Shown here piece after piece: positions 47,388-56,140 of a DNA stretch of 64,000 nt. Every line of letters begins with the position of its first letter. Position 1 is the stretch's first letter. Source of the DNA: Pollutimonas subterranea (GTDB lineage Bacteria > Pseudomonadota > Gammaproteobacteria > Burkholderiales > Burkholderiaceae_B); NCBI RefSeq assembly GCF_002849655.1, contig NZ_PDNW01000012.1, positions 1-64,000 on the forward strand, written 5' to 3'. Position numbers and translations under genes: made by a program. The notes beneath the pieces were generated by a model. That model made no database searches. It was not told the DNA's origin and was given only the letters and a program-made list of their open reading frames with translations.

Positions 47388-49785
47388 ACGAAGACACGGG
47401 ACCCGCAACGACTTCGCCGGTTTCATGCACGGACGCGCCCGCCTGCGTGGCGGACTCCTCCGCCGACCGCGCATCCGCTGCGGAAGAACCGGAAACCGAC
47501 GCAAGTGCTTCGAGAATACGTTCCGGGGTCGCGGGCGCGTTCAGGGTGGGGATCACGCCGGGGCCAGCCGTGGCGCGTATGGCATCGCGTATCGCCAGCA
47601 ACACCGAAATAGCCGCGGGCAACGGTGGCTCGCCCACCGCCTTGGAGCGATGGAGGTTGTCTTCGGCGTTGCCATTATCGAAGAACTGGACGTTCAGTAT
47701 GGGCGGACAGTCGGAGATCGACGGAATCTTGTAGGTGGATGGGGCGTGTGTCATCAGTCTTCCGGCATCGTCCCACCAAAGTTCTTCGGTGGTCAGCCAA
47801 CCTGCTCCTTGTATAAAACCGCCTTCTATCTGGCCGCGGTCAACAGCCGGATTCAGCGATCGGCCAGCGTCATACAGGATATCGGCGCGCAGCAGGCGGC
47901 TTTCCCCTGTCAGGGTGTCGATCATCACTTCGGAACACGCGGCGCAATAGACGAAGTAATAAAAAGGCCTTCCCGTAAGCGTCTTGAAATCGTAATGGAT
48001 CTTGGGAGTTCGGTAGAAACCGGATGACCACAACGGCACACGCGCGTTATAGGCCTGTTGCACGAACTCGGCAAAGTCCAGCATAGCCTTGTCACCGCAA
48101 AACACACGGTCTGATCGAAAATTGACCTCAGATGGCGCGACGCCGTAGTGGTCGGCAGCATAAGCAACCAGAGCGTTCTTGACCTTTTGCGCTGCATCCT
48201 GGGCGGCCTTGCCATTCAAATCCGTGCCCGACGAGGCCGCGGTGGCAGACGTGTTCGACACCTTGGAGGTGTCGGCGGCCGATACGCGCACGCGTGCAAT
48301 GTCGAGCCCCAGTTCCTCGGCCACCACTTGCGCAACCTTGGTGTTCAAGCCCTGCCCCATCTCCGTGCCGCCATGATTGATCAGCACTGAACCGTCGGTA
48401 TAGATATGCAGCAACGCGCCCGCCTGGTTCAGGTGCGTGGCGGTAAACGAGATACCGAACTTCACCGGCACAAGAGCCAGTCCCTTCTTGACGATCCGGC
48501 TGCCCCGGTTGAACTGCTCGATGCCCGCACGCCGCAACCGATAATCGGACGAAGCCTCCAGCTGATCAACAAGCTCATGAATGACGTTGTCTTCAACCGT
48601 CATGGCATAAGGCGTCACATTGCGCTCGGCACGACCGTAGAAGTTGAGCTTTCGCACGTCCAGGGGATCTTTCCCCAAGCGTATTGCAATGTCGTCAATG
48701 ACGTATTCGATTGCCAGGATGCCCTGCGGGCCGCCAAAGCCGCGAAATGCGGTATTGGACTGCGTGTTGGTCTTCAGCCTCAGCGAAAGGATATCGAAGG
48801 TATCCAGATAATAGGTATTATCGGTGTGGAAGATCTGGCGATCCGCCACAGGCCCTGAAAGGTCGGCGGAATATCCGCAGCGCAATTGGTGCTCGAACAC
48901 AATGCCCAAAATCTGCCCATCGTCGGTATAGGCAACGTCGTATAGGCTGCGAAAGTCGTGTCGCTTGCCGGTCATGAGGAAATCGTCATCGCGATCGAGG
49001 CGCAGCTTGACCGGCTTGCCGGTGCGCCTGGCAAGCAGCGCCGCCACGGTGGCACAAGGCCATGACTGGCTCTCCTTGCCGCCAAACCCGCCGCCCATCC
49101 GGCGACATTCGACGTTGACCGTATGCGCGGGCTGCTGCAATACGTGCGCCACCATGAACTGCATTTCGGAAGGGTGCTGGGTCGAGCAATGCACATGCAT
49201 CTCGTGGTTCTCGCCCGGCACCGCGTACGCGATCTGGCCTTCCAGATAAAACTGTTCCTGGCCGCCGCAACGGACCTCTCCCTGATGGCGTTGCGGGGCC
49301 TGTGCCAGGACGGCATGAATGTCGCCGCGCCGAATGCGCACTGGTGGCAGGACGTAGTGTTCGCGGGCCGCGGCTTCTTGCACCGTAAGAGTACGGTCAA
49401 GGTCGTCGTAGTCGACGCTGGCGAGCTTTACGGCACGGCGCGCCAGATCTCTCGAGATGGCGGCCACGGCAAACAAAGGCTGCCCCAGATATTCGGTAAC
49501 GCCGTCGGCAAAGACAGGCTCGTCGTTCAGGAACGGACCCAGGTATTTTTGACCGGGAACATCGGCCAGCGTAATGACGGCGACCACGCCTGGCGCCTTG
49601 CGCACGGCGTCCAGATTCATGAGGGAAATGCGTGCATGCGCCCTTTCGGATAATCCGAATGCGGCATGCAGCGTACCGTGTGTCTCGGGAATATCGTCAG
49701 TGTAGAGTGCGGTCCCACTTACGTGCAGCGGCGCGCTTTCGTGTGCAATGGAGCGGCCCACGGTTTGATGAGAACGGTCATGCAT
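47380..49785 (-). CDS. xdhB: Xanthine dehydrogenase, molybdopterin-binding subunit
   Basis: An 801-residue Mo-cofactor subunit oxidising hypoxanthine to xanthine and urate. It shows the family opening (SAPLHVSGTALYTDDIPE), the RMGGGFGGKESQ motif, FRGFGGPQG and the catalytic glutamate region near the end (VGEPPLPAAISVLLAIRDA). The ATG at 49785 is preceded by a ribosome site GGAGTCCGCC. About 25 residues of Ala/Ser/Glu-rich tail are added at the C-terminus. It begins 11 bp after xdhA. Confidence 0.95.
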   Translation of the reverse strand: MHDRSHQTVGRSIAHESAPLHVSGTALYTDDIPETHGTLHAAFGLSERAHARISLMNLDAVRKAPGVVAVITLADVPGQKYLGPFLNDEPVFADGVTEYLGQPLFAVAAISRDLARRAVKLASVDYDDLDRTLTVQEAAAREHYVLPPVRIRRGDIHAVLAQAPQRHQGEVRCGGQEQFYLEGQIAYAVPGENHEMHVHCSTQHPSEMQFMVAHVLQQPAHTVNVECRRMGGGFGGKESQSWPCATVAALLARRTGKPVKLRLDRDDDFLMTGKRHDFRSLYDVAYTDDGQILGIVFEHQLRCGYSADLSGPVADRQIFHTDNTYYLDTFDILSLRLKTNTQSNTAFRGFGGPQGILAIEYVIDDIAIRLGKDPLDVRKLNFYGRAERNVTPYAMTVEDNVIHELVDQLEASSDYRLRRAGIEQFNRGSRIVKKGLALVPVKFGISFTATHLNQAGALLHIYTDGSVLINHGGTEMGQGLNTKVAQVVAEELGLDIARVRVSAADTSKVSNTSATAASSGTDLNGKAAQDAAQKVKNALVAYAADHYGVAPSEVNFRSDRVFCGDKAMLDFAEFVQQAYNARVPLWSSGFYRTPKIHYDFKTLTGRPFYYFVYCAACSEVMIDTLTGESRLLRADILYDAGRSLNPAVDRGQIEGGFIQGAGWLTTEELWWDDAGRLMTHAPSTYKIPSISDCPPILNVQFFDNGNAEDNLHRSKAVGEPPLPAAISVLLAIRDAIRATAGPGVIPTLNAPATPERILEALASVSGSSAADARSAEESATQAGASVHETGEVVAGPVSSYE

Positions 49786-49795
49786 GGCGGACTCC

Positions 49796-51274
49796 TTAAA
49801 CGCGTGTTCGAACCCCACCCGTGCTTTCAAGATAGAACCTGTACAGCAGGTTTTGTGCCGCTTTCAAGCGATAGGCACTGCTTGCCCGCATATCGGTCAT
49901 GGGCTGGTAATCCTGCGGCATCGCCACCATGCCCAGCCTTACGGGCGCCTCTTGCCAATGCCGCCCCAGGAGTGCTTGCTCGGTATGCAGCGCCCGCCGG
50001 GCGGTGGCAGCCATGCCACCATGGGCAATACGAAGCGATGCTACCTTTCCGTTTTCGAGCTTGAGCGCATAGGCGCTGCATACAGCGGAAATATCTTGAT
50101 CGAAACGCTTGGACAATTTATAGGTCGCAACCTGCATGCCCGGAATACGCAAAGGCACCAGCAAGGCTTCGATGAATTCGCCCGGTGCCCTGTCTTGCTT
50201 GCGGTAGTCCAGATACAGGTCTTCAAGAGCCAGGATACGACTATGGCCGCCCTTGCGCAACACCACGTGCGCACCGATCGCGATCAGGAAGGGTGCGGAG
50301 TCTCCGATAGGCGAACCGTTAGCTACATTGCCGACCAGCGTACCCGCATTGCGGATAGGCATGGAGGCAAATCGCTTCCACAGTTCAGTGGCCTCGGGAT
50401 ACTCGGCCGCGATGGCTTCGTAGCCATCGTTCAGCAGGACTGCGGCTCCGATTTTCAATTGGCCTGCCACCCGCTGGATATGCGTGAGTTCGGCGACATT
50501 GCCCAGATATATGATGCTATCGAGCTTCTTCAATTGCTTGGTGACCCAAAGCCCCGCGTCAGTGCCGCCTGCGAGCAGGATCGCGTGGGGATTGTCTTGC
50601 AGCAAGCCCGCGAGCTCAAAGGTCGTGGTAGGGGCAATATAGTGTTGCCCCGGCGTTTCCAGTTCGAGTGTGTCGCGGCATTGCGCCGACAGGGTCTCAA
50701 GCTGGCGTCGCACCAGGTCGTGGTCAGCACCTGCGATGGGATAGCTTCCCATATTCTGTGCCGCGTCGATGATGGGCCGGTATCCCGTGCACCGGCACAG
50801 ATTTCCGGACAAATGCTCCAGGACCTGCTCGCGCGTGGGCGCCCGCAGGCCTTTCTGGTACATGGTGTACATGGACATGACAAAGCCGGGAGTGCAGAAC
50901 CCACATTGCGAGCCGTGGTGATCGATCATGGCCTGCTGCACCGGGTGCAACAGGCCGTTCGCGCCTGAAAGCGCCTCGACGGTCCAGATGGCCTTGCCAT
51001 CCAGGGTAGGCAAAAAACGTATGCAGGCATTGACGGCGCTGTACGCCACTTGACCGTTGCCGGCAAGACTGGCTTCGGTGACCGTGCAGGCGCCGCAATC
51101 GCCTTCCGCGCAGCCTTCCTTGGTACCGGTAAGCCTTAAATGCTCGCGCAGGTATTCGAGCACGGTCTGGGTAACCGATGCCGGACTTACCTGGTGTAGA
51201 TGCCCGTTCAGATAAAACCGCAGGGTGTCGCGTTTACCCATATCGATTGCCCGTACAAGATCCTTGAATACCAT
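49796..51274 (-). CDS. xdhA: Xanthine dehydrogenase, iron-sulfur/FAD subunit
   Basis: A 492-residue electron-transfer subunit: N-terminal plant-type [2Fe-2S] domain (CAEGDCGACT), second [2Fe-2S] domain (CGFCTPGFVMSMY; CRCTGYRPI), and a C-terminal FAD domain (LLAGGTDAGLWVTK; NAGTLVGNVANGSPIGD). It passes electrons from XdhB to NAD+. The start at 51274 is the longest option; an ATG at 51241 would give an N-terminus closer to relatives. Neither has a strong ribosome site. Confidence 0.94.
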   Translation of the reverse strand: MVFKDLVRAIDMGKRDTLRFYLNGHLHQVSPASVTQTVLEYLREHLRLTGTKEGCAEGDCGACTVTEASLAGNGQVAYSAVNACIRFLPTLDGKAIWTVEALSGANGLLHPVQQAMIDHHGSQCGFCTPGFVMSMYTMYQKGLRAPTREQVLEHLSGNLCRCTGYRPIIDAAQNMGSYPIAGADHDLVRRQLETLSAQCRDTLELETPGQHYIAPTTTFELAGLLQDNPHAILLAGGTDAGLWVTKQLKKLDSIIYLGNVAELTHIQRVAGQLKIGAAVLLNDGYEAIAAEYPEATELWKRFASMPIRNAGTLVGNVANGSPIGDSAPFLIAIGAHVVLRKGGHSRILALEDLYLDYRKQDRAPGEFIEALLVPLRIPGMQVATYKLSKRFDQDISAVCSAYALKLENGKVASLRIAHGGMAATARRALHTEQALLGRHWQEAPVRLGMVAMPQDYQPMTDMRASSAYRLKAAQNLLYRFYLESTGGVRTRV

Positions 51275-51320
51275 ACGTTCGACTTAATGGACTGCCATCG
51301 CAATCGGGTCTTGTACCTAT

Positions 51321-51842
51321 TCAACCCGCTTTCACGATGTCATCGAGCCGGAATCTTGCGATCCTGTAGATTTGCTTCAGGCTTTCGTCGAATTCCCGGC
51401 AAGGCTCCAGCGCCAAGCGCCGTTCAAGCTGACGAATGACGTCGGCCCGATCATGGCCGCGCACCGCGAGGATGAAAGGAAAGCCGAATTTATGCTTGTA
51501 GGCCTCATTCAAGCGAGCCAGTGATGCAAACTCTGTGGGGGAACATTGATCAAGCCCGGCGCCGGCCTGCTCACGTGCCGATTCATCAGTCAGCGCGCCA
51601 CGCACCGCGGCGTTCCCGGCCAGATCCGGATGGGCCTGTATAAGGGCAAGCTTCACCTGGAAATCGGCCGCCTCGACGGCGGACACCATGGCCGCATGCA
51701 AGGCATCGACGTCTTCAAAAGGCCGCTGGCCGGCTGCGGCTTGCGCGACCCATGGCGAATGCTCGAAGATGCCGGCCAATAGAGACACGAAGTCGTCCGC
51801 CGGCAGGCTATTCAAATTGGCGAGAATAAGCGGGGCACTCAT
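51321..51842 (-). CDS. uraD: OHCU decarboxylase UraD
   Basis: A 173-residue enzyme converting OHCU to S-allantoin, the last step of urate degradation to allantoin. The catalytic histidine is in LIQAHPDLAG; the C-terminal region has FGFPFILAVRGH. The ATG at 51842 overlaps the puuE stop (ATGA); an ATG two codons earlier (51848) is possible. It is followed 46 bp later by xdhA on the same strand. Confidence 0.95.
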   Translation of the reverse strand: MSAPLILANLNSLPADDFVSLLAGIFEHSPWVAQAAAGQRPFEDVDALHAAMVSAVEAADFQVKLALIQAHPDLAGNAAVRGALTDESAREQAGAGLDQCSPTEFASLARLNEAYKHKFGFPFILAVRGHDRADVIRQLERRLALEPCREFDESLKQIYRIARFRLDDIVKAG

Positions 51843-52777
51843 GCGCATTCCGGTTTTGCGATGTAAGGATGCATAGCTTTCCAGTGACGCGCGATTTCAG
51901 CGCGGGTTGGAATCCACACCTGATCATGGCTCTGTACATAATCCAGGAAGCGCTGCAGGGCTGCGAACCGTCCCGGCCGCCCGACAAGCCGGCAGTGCAG
52001 ACCCACTGACAGCATTTTGGGCGTCGTGGCGCCTTCCGCATACAAGACATCGAAAGAGTCTTTAAGGTAAGTAAAGAACTGCTCGCCCGTATTAAAGCCC
52101 TGCGTCGTGGCGAACCTCATGTCGTTGGTATCCAGCGTATAGGGAACGACCAGTTGCTGCACGACCTGGCCGTCGCTACGCCGCACCGGCATCCAGAAAG
52201 GCAGGTCGTCGCCGTAATAATCGGAATCATAAAGAAAGCCACCCTCGTCAACAATGATGCGCCGGGTGTTGGGGCTGTCGCGCCCGGTGTACCACCCTTC
52301 CGGATGCCTGCCTGTCAGGCGCGACACCACCTCGACGCATCGCCGGCAATGCTCCCGTTCCAGCGCTTCGGGCAGGGATTGATAATGTATCCAGCGATAT
52401 CCGTGGCACGCAATTTCATGCCCCAGTTCAACGAACGCCTGGGCCACTTCAGGATTGCGTTCGAGTGCCATGCCGACGGCAAAAACCGTCAATGACAGGC
52501 CGCGACGCTCGAATTCGCGCAGGATGCGCCATACACCCGCACGAGAGCCGTATTCATAAATGGATTCCATGGAAAGATGGCGCCCGGGATAGCTGGCGGC
52601 GCCAATGATCTCGGACAGGAACTGCTCGGATCCGGCATCACCGTGCAAGACATTGTTTTCGCCGCCCTCCTCGTAATTCAGTACGAACTGGACAGCGATG
52701 CGCGCCTGTCCGGGCCAGTTGGCCTGCGGTGGATGGCGGCCGTAGCCGACCATATTGCGGGGGTAGTCAGCATCCAT
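51839..52777 (-). CDS. puuE: Cofactor-independent allantoinase PuuE
   Basis: A 312-residue polysaccharide-deacetylase-fold enzyme hydrolysing allantoin to allantoate. It has YPRNMVGYGRHPP at the start, the metal-site stretch LGHEIACHGYRWI and the catalytic region GLHCRLVGRPGRF. The ATG at 52777 has GGAG 5 bases upstream; an in-frame ATG at 52792 and longer frame are less likely. First gene of the leftward purine-degradation operon. Confidence 0.94.
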   Translation of the reverse strand: MDADYPRNMVGYGRHPPQANWPGQARIAVQFVLNYEEGGENNVLHGDAGSEQFLSEIIGAASYPGRHLSMESIYEYGSRAGVWRILREFERRGLSLTVFAVGMALERNPEVAQAFVELGHEIACHGYRWIHYQSLPEALEREHCRRCVEVVSRLTGRHPEGWYTGRDSPNTRRIIVDEGGFLYDSDYYGDDLPFWMPVRRSDGQVVQQLVVPYTLDTNDMRFATTQGFNTGEQFFTYLKDSFDVLYAEGATTPKMLSVGLHCRLVGRPGRFAALQRFLDYVQSHDQVWIPTRAEIARHWKAMHPYIAKPECA

Positions 52778-52911
52778 GAGCGCTCCGGCCATTCGAACGT
52801 ATAAACATCGGATATCATTTTTTCCTGTTGACCTTGACAATTATTGAGGCGGCCCAGAGAATCGTCAACACATAGTTGATGCGCAGCTGCCGCAATAACG
52901 GAGACACGCCG
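52778..52911. promoter_or_regulatory. Divergent purine-catabolism control region (puuE / uraH)
   Basis: A 134-bp gap between divergent operons. On the minus strand TTGTCA (complement of 52835-52840) and TGATAT (complement of 52812-52817) are 17 bp apart, a possible puuE promoter. On the plus strand TTGACA is at 52834-52839 without a clear -10. The arms TTGAC (52834-52838) and GTCAA mirror each other about 30 bp apart. No local regulator gene is seen. Confidence 0.45.
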
Positions 52912-53265
52912 ATGGGCAAACTTACCACGCACGTCCTGGACACCCTGCACGGCCTGCCTGCGCAGAACGTCCAAATAAGTTTTTTTTCGGTGCAAGGCGA
53001 CCGCCGCAAACTACTCAAGCAACTTTTCACCAATGGCGATGGCCGCTGCGACGAACCGTTGCTGCAGGACGGTGCTCTTCAGGTTGGCGTCTACGAACTG
53101 GTCTTTCATGCCGGCGACTATTTTGCCGGCATGGGCATCGATGTTCCACAACCGCGCTTCGTCGACAAAGTGGCTATCCGGTTCGGCGTCGCCAAGCCTG
53201 ACGAGAACTACCATGTCCCGTTGGTCGTCACGCCCTGGGCTTGGTCCACGTACCGGGGCAGTTAA
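52912..53265 (+). CDS. uraH: 5-hydroxyisourate hydrolase (transthyretin-like)
   Basis: A 117-residue HIU hydrolase with the diagnostic N-terminal LTTHVLDTLHG and C-terminal YRGS tetrapeptide; the active-site His and Arg are in those motifs. It converts 5-hydroxyisourate, the PuuD product, to OHCU. The ATG at 52912 starts MGKLTTHV; GGAGACACGCCG precedes it. It is 13 bp before puuD. Confidence 0.96.
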   Translation: MGKLTTHVLDTLHGLPAQNVQISFFSVQGDRRKLLKQLFTNGDGRCDEPLLQDGALQVGVYELVFHAGDYFAGMGIDVPQPRFVDKVAIRFGVAKPDENYHVPLVVTPWAWSTYRGS

Positions 53266-53278
53266 CACGGAAGCTCCC

Positions 53279-54496
53279 ATGCACGCCTATCTGCTGGAAT
53301 TCGGCAACCTGCTTCTTAGATGGCTGCATGTCATTGCCGCAATCGCATGGATCGGCGAGTCCATCTACTTCGTCATGCTCGATAACAGCCTCAGGCCGCC
53401 CCAGCGTTCGGCCGCAAAACAGCGAGGCGTATTCGGCGAAATGTGGGCCGTGCACGGCGGCGGTTTCTATCACAATCAAAAGTACCTGACCAATCCTGCC
53501 GAGCTGCCCGACGATCTGCACTGGTCCTATTGGAAAGCGTATTCCACGTGGCTGTCCGGTTTTGCCCTGTTCGCCATCCTGTATCTCAGGAAGCCGGACG
53601 TTTACTTGACGAATCCCTCCAGCCCGTGGGCCTGGGCGGCGGCGCTTGAGCCCTGGCAGGCTGCCGCGGCCGCGGTGATTTTCCTTCTGGCAGGCTGGGT
53701 GATTTACGACCAGCTATGCCGGCGTATAAGCCCCACCATGGAGCGCGACGGCCTGTTAAGCGCGGCGGTAGGCGTCATGATGGTATTCGTCGCTTACCTG
53801 AGCGTCCAGATGTTCCAGGGACGCGCCGCCTTCCTGTTGACGGGCGCCGTCATGGCAACCTGCATGTCGGCCAATGTGCTTTTCTGGATTATCCCGGGGC
53901 AGCGGCGCATGGTCGCGGCATTGAAAGCCAACGTCCCACCCGACCCGCTGGACGGCATGCGCGGCAAGCAGCGGTCCGTGCACAATACCTACTTCACGCT
54001 GCCCGTCGTATTCCTGATGCTCAGCAATCACTATTCTTTTACTTTTACCAGTCCCCATGCCTGGATAATTCTCAGTCTATTCATTTTCGCAGGTGCCGCG
54101 ATACGTCAGTATTTCGTTCTGCGTCACCTTGGAAAGAACCAGCTCGCTTATCCCGCCGTGGGCGTTGCGCTGTTGCTGGTCATTGCGTGGCTGGGCGCAC
54201 CGGCCCGAACGATGGCGCCCACCGCGTCGCTAGCATCGCCGTCCGGTACCGCCGGAATGCAACAGGTGCAAGCCATCATCGAAGCCCGATGCGTGCAGTG
54301 CCATGCGGCAAAACCCACACAGCCCGGATTCGTGTCCGCTCCGTTGGGCGTGGTGCTTGAGACGACGGACCAGATCGCCCTGCATGGCGCCAAGATCAAG
54401 GAAACCGTAGCAAGCAACTATATGCCGCTGGGTAATTTGACCGGAATGACAAACGCGGAACGCGCCACCATCACGAACTGGAGCATTCCTCACTAA
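53279..54496 (+). CDS. puuD: Membrane-bound urate oxidase PuuD with cytochrome c domain
   Basis: A 405-residue integral membrane enzyme. The N-terminal ~310 residues hold about eight membrane helices (LLLRWLHVIAAIAWIGESIYF); the C-terminal ~85 residues form a cytochrome c domain with CVQCH. The family oxidises urate to 5-hydroxyisourate and passes electrons to cytochrome c instead of O2, so no peroxide is formed. The long frame to 53033 overlaps uraH and is rejected. It converges with the pilV-like gene. Confidence 0.95.
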   Translation: MHAYLLEFGNLLLRWLHVIAAIAWIGESIYFVMLDNSLRPPQRSAAKQRGVFGEMWAVHGGGFYHNQKYLTNPAELPDDLHWSYWKAYSTWLSGFALFAILYLRKPDVYLTNPSSPWAWAAALEPWQAAAAAVIFLLAGWVIYDQLCRRISPTMERDGLLSAAVGVMMVFVAYLSVQMFQGRAAFLLTGAVMATCMSANVLFWIIPGQRRMVAALKANVPPDPLDGMRGKQRSVHNTYFTLPVVFLMLSNHYSFTFTSPHAWIILSLFIFAGAAIRQYFVLRHLGKNQLAYPAVGVALLLVIAWLGAPARTMAPTASLASPSGTAGMQQVQAIIEARCVQCHAAKPTQPGFVSAPLGVVLETTDQIALHGAKIKETVASNYMPLGNLTGMTNAERATITNWSIPH

Positions 54497-54511
54497 TAAC
54501 GGATGCCATGC

Positions 54512-55534
54512 TTAATCGACACACAGGTAACCCAGGGTGCGCCCCTCGGGAAACGCCTGCGGTCCGCTATCGGAGATCAGCACAGGACTTGACCCTAAGG
54601 GACAGGCACATATGCCCGTGACGGGGTTGGCGGTCGAGCCTCCGGCGCGTGTCAGGCAACCATACAGCAGGTTTTCCGAATAGCCACCGCCTCCTGTGCG
54701 GCTGGACGAGCGCCACACGTTTTCCCGACAGACCAGCAAGCCGCCGTTGATTTCACGCGTTATGGCTGTGTTGTCTGTGCAAGGGCTGTTCAACTCTTCC
54801 TCCGCGCCCAGATGCATATACTGCGCCACATGAAGATCGCTCAGTGCATTGACATTGCCTTCGATGGTGGCCGTACCGCGAAATTGCGGGTCGCGGGAAT
54901 CGCGTACACGCAGGAAGTCCAAGTGATCCAGTTGCTCGGCGGTAATGGCCAGCGCCACGGTGCCGGGCGGCGAGGCCATGCCGGGCCCGACCGGATTCGG
55001 CATTTCGAACGCCGCTCCACGAAACAGATGAGGCTGGGACGCAGAAACTGACCCGCCCCATCCTTGTGCAGCCATCAGCCACTGCGCGACCATTTGCTCA
55101 TCCACCTGCTTGTTCGCGGATACTTGAAACGGCGAGGTGCTGTACACGATGGCCTCGAGGCGGCACGAAAGACCGGGACAAGCGCCGTGCCGCATCAATC
55201 GAACCGCTGCGCTTCCCGTCACCGCGACGGTTTCGGGAAAGCCAGACGTCAACAAGCCGTCCGCCTTGAGCTCGCTTAGCAATGGGGCCGCCCAGTCGGC
55301 ATATCCCTGGCCATTGAGCGCTCCAGCGTGGTCGGCCTGGATCAACGAATCCGCGTAGCGTTGAATGTAGCCATGCACCGATTTTTTAACCGACATCATC
55401 CAGACCGCGCTAGCCTGCGCCTGGGCATCATTGATTTTATTGACTAGCGTATTGCCGGCCCAGACGGCAATCAAGGTCGTCATGATTGCCGCAACTACGA
55501 TCTCCAGCATGGCAAATCCTTGTTGCGTCCGCAT
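54512..55534 (-). CDS. pilV: PilV-like type IVb minor pilin / tip adhesin
   Basis: A 340-residue prepilin: short leader with cleavage site QQG/FAMLEIVV (Glu5 of the mature form present), a hydrophobic helix, then a large domain like the constant region of shufflon-type PilV (SANKQVDEQMVAQWLM). The C-terminal ~60 residues are Gly/Ser/Cys-rich (CLTRAGG, CACPLGSSP) as in PilV tip segments. In R64 PilV determines recipient recognition. No invertible segments or rci recombinase follow; the next gene is convergent puuD 15 bp away, so this tip is fixed. 9 bp after pilS. Confidence 0.85.
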   Translation of the reverse strand: MRTQQGFAMLEIVVAAIMTTLIAVWAGNTLVNKINDAQAQASAVWMMSVKKSVHGYIQRYADSLIQADHAGALNGQGYADWAAPLLSELKADGLLTSGFPETVAVTGSAAVRLMRHGACPGLSCRLEAIVYSTSPFQVSANKQVDEQMVAQWLMAAQGWGGSVSASQPHLFRGAAFEMPNPVGPGMASPPGTVALAITAEQLDHLDFLRVRDSRDPQFRGTATIEGNVNALSDLHVAQYMHLGAEEELNSPCTDNTAITREINGGLLVCRENVWRSSSRTGGGGYSENLLYGCLTRAGGSTANPVTGICACPLGSSPVLISDSGPQAFPEGRTLGYLCVD

Positions 55535-55543
55535 GTCGACCCC

Positions 55544-56113
55544 CTACCCGGCGGTAAACACAAAAGTATTAACGTCGCCCCTGGCGCATTTGGACTCGAC
55601 GGTCAACGCGCTGTAATGTATGTTCTGGCTGGCATCCTTGACCACGACAGCGGCGCCGCTATCGGGAGCAATCGTTATGGAGTCGGACACCCGCTGCATC
55701 ACTGAGGCGATGGACGGGCATGCGGCATTATTGACTTTCGATAAAGTGATCTCGAAGCTGTCGGCCGATTCATCGACATCTATGCCGACTTCACCATCGG
55801 TTCCCAGCCCGTGCAGCACTTTCGTGCCAGCGCCGGTGCCGGAGACCGTAAAGACACTGGAATCGCGCACCAAGTTCGCAAAGTTTGAGATCTCAATGCC
55901 CTCGTAAGGGCTGGACGTTCCGGTTGGGGCGTTGATCTTTGTTTGCAGGATGAACCGCGCCAGTTCCTCGCCCACCTTCGGGACTTTGTTTTCTATAATG
56001 TATCCGCCTATGGCGGGCACTCCAATAATGGCCAGCAGCAACACGATGGCCGAAACGATCGAGACTTCGATAAGCGAGAACCCTTGCTGGGCACGGATAG
56101 TGACAACAGACAT
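55544..56113 (-). CDS. pilS: PilS-like type IVb major pilin
   Basis: A 189-residue prepilin with leader MSVVTIRAQQG and cleavage before FSLIEVSIVSAIVLLL (Glu5 present). The globular part has two cysteines (ACPS, ESKCARG) able to form the pilin disulfide. It resembles R64 PilS in size and position, between pilR and pilV. A prepilin peptidase for it is not in this cluster. Confidence 0.87.
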   Translation of the reverse strand: MSVVTIRAQQGFSLIEVSIVSAIVLLLAIIGVPAIGGYIIENKVPKVGEELARFILQTKINAPTGTSSPYEGIEISNFANLVRDSSVFTVSGTGAGTKVLHGLGTDGEVGIDVDESADSFEITLSKVNNAACPSIASVMQRVSDSITIAPDSGAAVVVKDASQNIHYSALTVESKCARGDVNTFVFTAG

Positions 56114-56140
56114 AACAGCTCCTTGAAGTTGCGCCGGCCC

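Noticed and set aside
54615-54633. A sequence resembling the 19-bp sfx inversion site of the R64 shufflon inside the pilV-like gene
   Set aside because: Only about 11 of 16 fixed positions match, there is a single copy, and neither an inverted partner nor an rci recombinase is present.
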